Shown: positions 24,722 to 34,881 of the stretch, in pieces
Layout: each line of letters starts with the position of its first letter
Numbering within the stretch: position 1 is the stretch's first letter
Source of the DNA: Chrysomallon squamiferum
Lineage: Eukaryota > Mollusca > Gastropoda > Neomphalida > Peltospiridae
Direction of reading: 5' to 3'
Assembly: GCA_012295275.1 (NCBI GenBank)
Contig: CM022674.1
Location: 5,718,936 to 5,758,935, forward strand
Length of the DNA stretch: 40,000 nt
Program-made: the position numbers and the translations under genes
The notes under the pieces: generated by a model
What the model was told of the DNA's origin: nothing
The model's database searches: none
Seen by the model: the letters and a program-made list of their open reading frames with translations, nothing else

Positions 24722-27390
24722 TCAAATAATAACCCAGCTCATCTCCAAGCCTTTTACACAACATGTTTCCATTTCGTGTGATTACAATAATGAACCAGTT
24801 ACTGGGGATGAACTTGTTTTTTCAGATTTGTATTCATTTATATTTGTTTGACAAACAAATGGTAAAACTGCTGATCATAGCTAAAGATGATGGCCTAAAA
24901 GCATGAAGACTTAATACTGAAGAAGAAATACACAAGGAATAGAAAAGAAATGAAACTGAACAGAAGCAAAATAAGCCAGTGAGATGTTGGGAAAAGGCTA
25001 AAGAGTATGTAAATATAGAGAAGATAAGTGTATGATATAAATGAGCTGCTTTATTTACAGATAACAAAAGCTAAAGAGAAGATCCCAGTACTACCATAAT
25101 GGTAGAAACTTCTATAATTTAAAGAATATCTAACGAAGTAAGCAATCAAGGATGCCATAACAATATTCCTTGAGCCATAAATAAAGTGTTCAAGAAAAAG
25201 ATACCAGACATACACAGCAGTTTTAATTACAGTATAAAAAGCAGAAGAACAAGATCTAAGGCTGGGGTGTCCACAAATGGGCATTTAAAACTACAGAAAT
25301 GAAGCAAAATAAAACAAAATTTATTTTGCTCATTCAAAATGTAACATGAACTAATACGCAGCTTCAGCAGAGGAGTCAGTATCTCTTTCAAGAGGTAAGA
25401 GAGTTATCTTCCCATCAACCATCAAAATGTGGTGTCTCCAGAATCTTCACAGACTGATTAAAAAAAAAAAAAATCATGCTGCTGTCATTAAAAATATCTA
25501 TAAGAAAGCATGAGGCTTTGTTGCCAAAAATAAAAAATGTTTTGTATGACTAGACAAAGTTGAAAAGACAAACTGAGTCCTCAACATAAAATGACAGACA
25601 TTTCAGTACAGTTCAGTACCAACAAACCAGCAAAGGAGATTAACTTTCATGACTTCAGGCACCAGGAGAATGGAGTTCTCCAGTATCTGACTTTCACCTA
25701 TTTTCATGTAACAACACAACTCCATATCCTATACTTATTTACACCTTCCAAGCATTCTTTTTTACTTCTGTATTTTACAGAGTAGGCCTTTTTTTTGCAC
25801 CTGTTTCTGATGAGCATACAATGTTTGAAAATCATTGACCTGAACAAAGATAATTTATGAGCTTTCAAAGATAGTAACATCAGTTCAAAGGATTTACAGT
25901 AGAAGAATTAACAGAAAAATGAAATTGCTGACATCAGTCCATGGAATAATAGTGTTTCTACAAAGTTTAGCAACAACTCTAATGAAGAAGAGGAAGAGAA
26001 AGTTATGGATCTGTGTGAAATGATCAACAAACTGGTAGATAAGACCAAAAGATATTTTGAACATGTCATTATAAAAAAGGGAAGGGTCCACTCTTGTCAA
26101 AATGTTTGAAATTCTGGCAGTGGAAACCAACAAATGTCTCAGAAATGAAAACTTTTCTTGCTATGCTGGTGTACACACAGGCCTTGTCATTTGAGGAGCT
26201 ATCATATGTACTGGAGTGGTAACAATCTGATCAGTGTTGAGCCTCCAGATGCATAATGCATAGGAACATTTTCAAATCTTCTCACATTTCTACATGCAGC
26301 AAAATTGTAACTTGAAAAATAAATTCTACTTCAATTTGTTTTGTTTCAAAAATGTATTCCACACACCGCTATAAAATAAACCATCACTTTTGAACCTGTT
26401 TTGGGCAAATTTACTAAAAAAATATCAGCAAGAGAATAAGGCAAGTTAATATTTATAAAACAGTGATCATCCATGGGACAATCTATTACAACAATTGGAA
26501 GCTGAGAAACCAAGGAAGTGTTCTACTTAGGAATTAGTGGAAGATGGAAGGAACCAATCAGTTCATACAAGTGGAAAACTGAAATGCAACTAGTTAAAAA
26601 AAAAATAGAAAAATCTAATTTTATTTTTAAATCTTGTGTTGACTTATAAACCAGTCAGTGCATATTAGTTCTTCAATTTATAGGGTATGTATGATATAAT
26701 ATTTAAAATAATGCATTCATGTAGATTAAGGCAAAAAGGTCTTGAACAGGAACCATACAAATTTTAATTTAATAAAATAAAAAAAAAGGAAGAAAAGGTA
26801 ACAGAAAGGAATTGTTCAGCTTTGAATGCAATGTCAAAAGCCCATAAAACATAAAACCCAACCAACAAAAATAGGTCTGAAGTATGCAGATTTCACCTCA
26901 GTTCAAAAATACATATCTGAACAGACAGAACAAAACCAAAATGAAAATAAAGTTGCAAAATAATTTCCTCAATTATGTACTTTTGGTAACAGAATAAACA
27001 ACAGAATGATTAGCTGGCTTTGATGACAAAATCAAATGTCCATACAGGAACAGATTATTATAAATATTCAAGGACAGTAGACAGGAATTTATATTATACA
27101 GATTTGATCAAAAACAGAAAAAACTGAAAACTGGTGATTACAGCTATGACCATAGTGACTTTACAATATGTATCACCAGTAAATATAAATGATACAGAAA
27201 ATACTTAACTGAAAATAATGGAAAATTTGATGACGAAGTAACAGTTCTGCATTTTTCTTGGTTAATGTTTAAAAATATACAATAAAAAAAATTCTTTTTT
27301 TATATGTTATGTCTGTGGAAATACTATAACAACAAAAATAATACCTGAACAATTAACAATTTTTTTTTTTTTTTTTTTTTATTTAATTAT

Positions 27391-27627
27391 TTTTTTTATA
27401 CAGGTAAATAAACTGCCTATTCTTTTCATGTTACCAGGCTCCAAAAAAAGTAGGGAATAAATCTGCAATGTACAGTTTACTTTTTTTTTTAATTATTTAA
27501 ATAGGCTTAACAAAAGAAGTGCCTAGATATGTGCCAAAATTACCAAATGATCAAAAATACTAACTGAAATAAAAGAACTATTTTGCTAACAAATATAAAC
27601 CAGAAAAAAATTGTAACATTTATATCA
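27391..27627. repeat. Dispersed repeat copy B, intergenic
   Basis: This is the second copy of the element in NIP7 intron 4. It has about 45 extra bases in the middle, made largely of a T-run and a short AT-rich insert, then returns to close identity. It follows a 20-base poly(T) at 27361. Confidence 0.8.
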
Positions 27628-28087
27628 GAGTTTTAATTTCTAGTGCAATATACACTTTGTGAGTTACGGATAGTTCAGCCATCACAGAATTCTTGTTATC
27701 CTAACTAGTCATTAGGAATGAAATATATGATTTTACAAAATCTTACCAATACCACAACAGATTTTTAATAAGACCTTTCATTTTAACATTACAGAAGAAA
27801 CCTATTCAAATGTGCAGCATGAAAAGTCTTTTTAAATGTGGCTTTCCTAAGGCAGGAAAGCAACATATATTGACAGTAACATATTATCAATTATCAAAAA
27901 TTCATCTTAACAGAAAAGAATGCAACTAACCATCTCTCAAGGAGATGCTTACTTATTAATAACAAGAAACACGTTCCCACAGACATGAAAAAAAAAATAC
28001 CTCTGATAAACCAGTAATGGGCTTAATGTGATGCATTCACAATTAAGTTTAAAAGATCAAACTTTTATTGCTTAGAGTCAGCTACTA

Positions 28088-28733
28088 CAGGGCTCAAAAT
28101 GGCTACTCGCCAGGTAGCCAAATGTGACCAAAGTTCCAGTTTTGGGCAACTGGGATATTAAAAAAATTATGGGTCAGTTGCCCAAAAAACTTTTTCTTCT
28201 TCTTTTTTTTGCTCTGTAATTTATAACACTATTAATAATTTTACTGCAAATATTTATTTCACATAAAAGGTTTGTTTGTAGTTTGATATATTGGACGTAT
28301 TGGCTTACCTTAATTTGCCAGCAACTATTTATAAACACTAATTTTGTAGACCAGTTATGTATGCAGTTTACTGAGGCCTTGATTAACAAAACCATGAGTC
28401 TTGCTTGCCCAGTATCACAAAACTGATTGTGACCATTCAGATCATCTCAGCTGAATACGCAGACAAATTCGAGTGCTCCCAAATGCCATCTGAGCTTCTG
28501 TCATCTGCTTCATAGCATTCTGATTTCTGGGATTTTTCTCTTTGAATTGATTTGTTTGACTGGCTGGCTAATTTGGTGCCTATTGAAAAGACTAATCTTA
28601 CTTCAAGTATACGTTTTTGCTTTGGGCTACTAAAAATGAATCTGGGCCCCTGAATTTTTTTCAAAAATAATATTTAATGGTACAAATTATGTTTTGTGGG
28701 CCACCATACATTTTAGATGAGTTTTGAGCCCTG
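28088..28733. mobile_element. hAT-like non-autonomous element (MITE), 646 bp
   Basis: The ends are a 12-bp inverted repeat, CAGGGCTCAAAA at 28088 and TTTTGAGCCCTG ending at 28733. The flanking 8-mers agctacta (28080-28087) and acctatta (28734-28741) match at 6 of 8 positions, as for a decayed 8-bp target duplication. CAGGG...CCCTG ends with an 8-bp duplication are typical of hAT transposons. The interior has no transposase-like frame; a 75-codon reverse frame shows no recognisable domain. Inside the left end are further GGTAGCC and TTGCCCAA-type repeats. It lies 94 bases beyond the DCAF17 stop. hAT assignment rests on ends and duplication only. Confidence 0.7.
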
Positions 28734-28826
28734 ACCTATTAGTAGGTATAAAACCTGTACTCACAGAGGTCCCAGGAAAAAAGAAAAGAAAAAAAAAAAA
28801 AGAACAAGACTACAATAAAACTGTTA

Positions 28827-31800
28827 TCATTGAATCCTGTGTCTTCGTCTACTAGCAGACTTTTGTTTTTTGACAATTACTTGTTGGTCATCCACCAAGC
28901 TAACAAGTCTGTAAACAATACACATGAAATTTCCAGGAGAACCTTTGATGGTTTCCACAACAGTGTCGAGATCAAGAATTACTTTGTGTTCATCATACTG
29001 AAAATGAAGTCGGAAATAAGATTTGTCAATTATATGACTACCATGTCTGAAACAAACAAGCACAAATTCTAAGATATGCTTTAAAAACATTTACTCAACT
29101 CTGTCAAGTGAATGCATGTCAGAATGACTAGCCACTAACTCTAACTTTTAAAAAAGATTCAGAAAACCTAATTTAAAAAAACTGGTTTTATGGAAACATC
29201 TTGCACATTGAATATTTACTTAAATAATTTGGAACAGTATAGATGAAAACATCTTCAGAATATTACTAAATTTATTTATAAAAATTTATCTACTATTTGA
29301 ACAAAATATTTATTTAAAAATGTTAAATGACATACTTCAGGATAGGGTACATGTAATGATATATCTCTTAATTTCTTGCCAGTGAGGTTGTCATACAAGC
29401 CAAGTGTGGACAGACGATTTCCTTCAGATGTCTCAGTTACAGAAGAAACACTCAGTACATCCAATTCATCTTCATACTCTACACCATCAACCTCCTATTT
29501 AACCAAGATTTTTATAATAAAAAAATAAGAATGTTAAAAAGGGGTTATAAAAAAAAAAATCAAGTAAATAAAACCACATTTTTAAGATAAATAAAAATGT
29601 TTAAAAACATAAAAAACAAAATAAGAATTTAAAAAATAAATAGTAACAATAACAATAAATAATAGATTCAAAATAATAATAAAAGTTCTAAATTTAAAAT
29701 AAAAATAAGAAACAATAAATAAAACAGAAGAATAAATAAAATATATCCAAATTTATGATTAAAAAATTAAAATAATAACCAAAGAATCAGTTTGTTAATA
29801 AACATTAATTTCTTTTTTCAAAGAATAAATAAAATCTAAGTATTAAATTTAAACTGTTTCAATTTTAACCATGAAATGAATAATCAATAACAACATCAAA
29901 AACAGTTTGAAATTTCTAAAATTGTATTTAATAATCTATCTTATATCAGACTGTATTAGTTCAAACATAATCTGACCGAAAGTGTGAAGCTGGAGAAGAC
30001 TTCGTTGTGAGATCTTCTGCGATTGCTTCTTCGACCTGATGATGTCACAACTACTGGATTATCCTAGGAACATGTAAAAATTATTCTTTTATAAAAACTT
30101 TAGGTAATTTAATTACAGAAATCATTCCTGATGATGTCACAAGTACTGGATTATCCTAGAAACATGCAAAAATTATTATTTTATAACAGCTTTAGGTAAT
30201 TTAATTACAGAAATCATTCAAGCCTTGCAAAAATAACATCAAAAGTAATTCAATTAATAAAATCATTCCTGATGATGTCACAAGTACTGGATTATCCTAG
30301 GAACATGCAAAAATTATTCTTTTGTAAAAAATTAATGTAATTTAATTACAGAAATCATTCAAGCCTTGCAAAAATAACATCAAAAGTAATTCAATTAATA
30401 AAATCATGCCTGATGATGTCACAAGTACTGGAGTATCCTAGGAATAGGCAAACATTATTCTTTTATAAAACATTAATGTAATTTAATTACAGAAGTCATT
30501 CAAGCTGTGCAAAAATAACATCAAAATCAGTTCAATTAATAAAATCATTCCATCTTTAAATAAAATATCAATAACTGAAACATAATATAAACAACTGTAT
30601 ATTTTTTTTTTTTTTAAAGAATAGTCTCCTAAAGATTTCCTTATTCTTCTTTTTTGGGGGGAGGAAAGCTATTATTTTCAATTAAATAATTTCTTTAAAG
30701 AATGAGGTTGTACAAGGATGCACCTATTAAATACCTATAGAAAATACTTAATAATAAAGATTTTATAAAATAATAGAACTTACAGGAATGTTGGGATTAA
30801 CATTGATAGTGAAAAGCCTTTCAACTGAACTCCACACTCCATCTTCACCAGCTATTTTAAAAATTCTGAATTGAAAAAAATAATAGAAAATAAAAAAAAC
30901 AAAAAAAAAAAAAAAAAAACCTCTCATTAATTTTCATTACAAAAGAAAAAAAAAAATCATATTTTGAAAACAAAAAATATGTTCATTAAAAAAAAAAAAC
31001 CACAAAAAAGGAGAAACATTCATCAAAAATAATTATTAGTAATTCTACTTTAGTAATCTTTCACAGTTAGCTCTGATTTCTAAACGATGACTTTTTCTCA
31101 CAGTACATTTGTATCCTGAACAGAAAGGGTTAATTCACAACAGTTTTAGCAAAATCTTTATTACACGACTACAGAAAGCTAACATCATTATATATAGGAA
31201 TCTAATATCAGTATAAATATTCTAATAGTTGTGAACCTAACAGAAAAGGATTAACATTAATCAGACAAATAACCTCTTCTCTTCTGACTTTACATACTTT
31301 TATGTACTGACAGAGAATGGTTAATTATGTAACGGAGGCCTAAGCAGTGACAGAGTTAAGGCAACCAGATTTATCTTATCTTTTCTGACCCATTATGACT
31401 AAAGATATTCCTGGCTAAGTGTAACTGACAGAGAAAAGGATAAATTTTTTTTATTTTTAAAAAGACACTTGGCAATGAATGGGTTAAGAAAGTTACAGTA
31501 TTACCTGACCTCTTCTGACCCTGCGTAAATAATCCTACCAGATTCATCTCCATGAAAAACTGCATGGTCTGGTAGATAGATGCCTTCAGGTCTTACAAGA
31601 GTCCCATTTTCTGCCTTTTGAAAAAAAAAATGAAATTAAAAATGACTATTTCATTTTATTTATCTTGTTGTTTTTTTTTGTTTTTTTTTCATTATTATTA
31701 TGCCTAATTTAAAACATAAGAGTGTTTATTTAAGCTTAAAATTAGTTTTAAATAAATGGATGAAACAATGGAAATTTAATTGTAAATGTACTGTCTCATT

Positions 31801-34800
31801 CTGCATGGTAATTTGTCCCTTTATTTCCAGCTAGATATTTAAAATTTAGTATGCATATTTAAATTTTAAAAACAGAAAGTAAATGTAAATTTTTAAATTT
31901 TTTATAATAAATTATAAAAATATATAAATTAAAAATAATTAAATTACTGCAGAGAAAAATTATTTTTCATAATCTTTTAGCAGAATATAATTAAAATAAA
32001 ATTTAGCCCTGTACTGATGTATATGTATACGACAAGTATACATTAACTACAACTGTTACAATTAGCAACACACCAATTGTTGTGTGGCAACAGAGTACAC
32101 ACTGTACTCACTGAACTTTCCATATGGAGTGATGAGATAATGCCATGGAAAACCTCCAATTTGCAAGTCCTGGTTAGCTGCACGGACGGACAACAGGACT
32201 GGCGGACATTCTGAGAAAACCAAAAATATTATTATAGAACAAAGTGTCCGTATTCAATAAATCATATTTAGCAAAGTTACACAGTAAACTTGGCTTTACA
32301 AAGCTGTACATATGAGGATTATTGTAAAAGATTCCATATTTTTGAAAATTTCAATATTTATGTTAAAAAAAGAAGTTTAGTTCTTTTCTGTATCATTCTG
32401 TATAGTAATGTGTTACTTTCTTTCCAGCTAGATATTTACAATTTTCTTTCTTAGTTAATACAGTGCAGAATGTGAAAAATCTAAAACTTGAAAATATTTG
32501 TATTTAGATAAAATAAATCCTTGACATTATACAGTAAAAATTCCATAATTTACTAATATCAGTTTGGAATGGGAAAACCAATCCAAACAACAAAAATAGA
32601 TAATGAATTCTAAGTTTAACCAAAGTATGAATTAAAGATTACACTGAAACATTTTCCATACTATGAAACAAATAAGGAGAAAAATCTAACAAAATGCTTC
32701 AATGAAACCTACTCAAGAAATTTCACAAGCGTAAATTCTACTTGCTTAACGAAACAAAATGGAAAGTAATGATTTGTTAACTTACCTGTAATTTTTATGT
32801 TAATTGGAGTTCCTGAAGGATACTGTCCACATATGGAGTCAGTACCTGGGATGTGCTCATTTAAATTCACATGGTATAACCTAAACTGGTTAAATGTAAA
32901 GTGGAAATTGTTATTATTTATATAAAATAGTTTTATTCTTAGTGGATAAATTACTCCAACTTATGAATACATAATTTTTTAATAAAATATATCCAATTTT
33001 TTTTTTTACAATTAATTATTAAATAAAATTTAACCCTAAACTGGTTAAATTGTAAAGTGGAAATTAGTTTTGGGGTTTCTTAGCAGATATATTACTCTGA
33101 ATTACTATTGTATCCTTCTTTAATGAAATATATGAAACCAGTATTTTTCACATAAATTAATTATTAAATAAAAATATGCTGAATATCAAAGGTTAACATT
33201 AATATTAAATGGTTTTTGGGGGAAACTGTATGTTTTACAGATTAATATCAAATATAACCAAATTTGCTAAATCAGTTATGCATGGCCTGTATGTTTTATC
33301 TTAGTCATACTTAGTTGCTAATCATCATTATCAAATATTAATTTCTGCCTGCATTAACTATTTTTTTTTCAATTAGAATACCATTAAGGTTCAAAAATAA
33401 CACTTCGAGTTTTGTACTGTTCTTCTCATAAAAATGTTACTTAAAATAAATTTAAAATGTTTAAATAATAATTATTACTGTAATTACCATATCAATGATG
33501 TAAGGAAGACTGAAAATTTTTATATGACCTGTGTTGTACATGACAATCAACATGTCAGAGGTAATCATGGCACCTGACTGGTCATACCCAAAGATCTAGG
33601 AAAAAAAAAAAATTATTAATTATAATTTATGAAAAATAAGTATTATTGATTTTTTTTTAAATTCTGTTTCATCCAACAGGGTAAAATATTTAACTTACAT
33701 AAAATACCAGTCTGCTGTTGAACATGTTAACACCCCATAGAACAATAGTTATGAAAGTGAATTTATCTGCAAAAGATATAACTTCCCCCCTCACACAAAA
33801 ATGCAATACAGAGATACAACAGACAGAACAAAGCATAAACAACTAAGATAGGTTTAAAAGAAACTGAAATAAGTTTGTTGTTGTTGTTATACAGTTTAAG
33901 AATTAAACTGCTATTAACACAATAAAACATATGGAACAAAAAGTAATTTTTTTTAAATAAATTTATTTGTTATAATTTATCATGACTAAATTGAGTTAAA
34001 TATTTTGGAAAGGAAACCAACAATATATTCAACACCTTGAAATTAACTTAACCATAAAAAATTAATTCCCAGTTTACTTTAATAACCATGTTTTTCTATC
34101 CAAAAACACACCATAGTTATGATAGTATACTTTTAACAAACCATTTTTTTGTCCTTTGACATTAAATCTTTAACCTATGTTTTTGTACCTGTCTGTCTAT
34201 TTCCAGCTGACCAACAAACTGTAGTGGAAGAACATCAAACAAAATAAAAATCACTGCTACTCTTGGTCTTGTGTACTGAAACAAAAATGAATCATTCACT
34301 CTCAACTGTTGAAAATGGTTTGATGTGTTATGGGTCTCAGGAACATTCTTATTTAATGTCAGTAATGGTTGATGAAATTTTAAAAGGTCTAAATAAAAAA
34401 ATCCCTTGTTGCTAATTAGTAAATGAAGTGGCAGCAGAAAATAATTTGTTTTTTAGATTTTCACTCCAAAATATATCTAATAATTATAAATGTAAAAATG
34501 TACAGGACTTTTGTCGAACATTATTCATTTACTTGTTTTTGCCCTTTTTTCTTTTTAAAAAAATAATGTTACTTGTAAATAATATAAAATATAACAATTT
34601 CAGACAATATCCCAATTTCAAAAATAATTTATGAAAGGAATAATATTTAGTTAAAACTACCTCTTGTCGCTGATGAGATGATGTTGCTTTCAAAACAATG
34701 CTGCTGCCACTGTTGTTCCAAGAGATATCCCTGTTTTGAACAAATAAAACAAATACTTAAAGTACCTTAACATTAACTTAGGATATATCATTTAAAACTT

Positions 34801-34844
34801 GTCAAGATATTATTAAATAACAATAATAATATTAATAAATAAAT

Positions 34845-34881
<37 letters not shown>

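Larger units (their letters stand above)
20355..28087. other. Intergenic DNA between NIP7 and DCAF17, no gene seen
   Basis: This is low-G+C, mostly unique-looking sequence with no pair of splice-consistent conserved frames. It contains a possible SINE fragment, (AAC)n/(AAT)n at about 23688-23760, the 288-bp tandem duplication and one dispersed repeat copy. The open frames present are short (under 110 codons), AT-driven and without recognisable motifs. Both neighbouring genes end towards this region. Confidence 0.7.

Noticed and set aside
28437-28664. Reverse-strand 75-codon frame inside the hAT-like element
   Set aside because: Too short, no transposase motif such as the hAT C-terminal dimerisation region, and no start or splice support.
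29003-29090. Extension of the last DCAF17 exon upstream to 29090 or use of the acceptor at 29047
   Set aside because: That acceptor puts TAG in frame immediately after exon 14, and the extra residues do not fit the family, whereas the acceptor at 28998 gives YDEHKVILDLD in frame.
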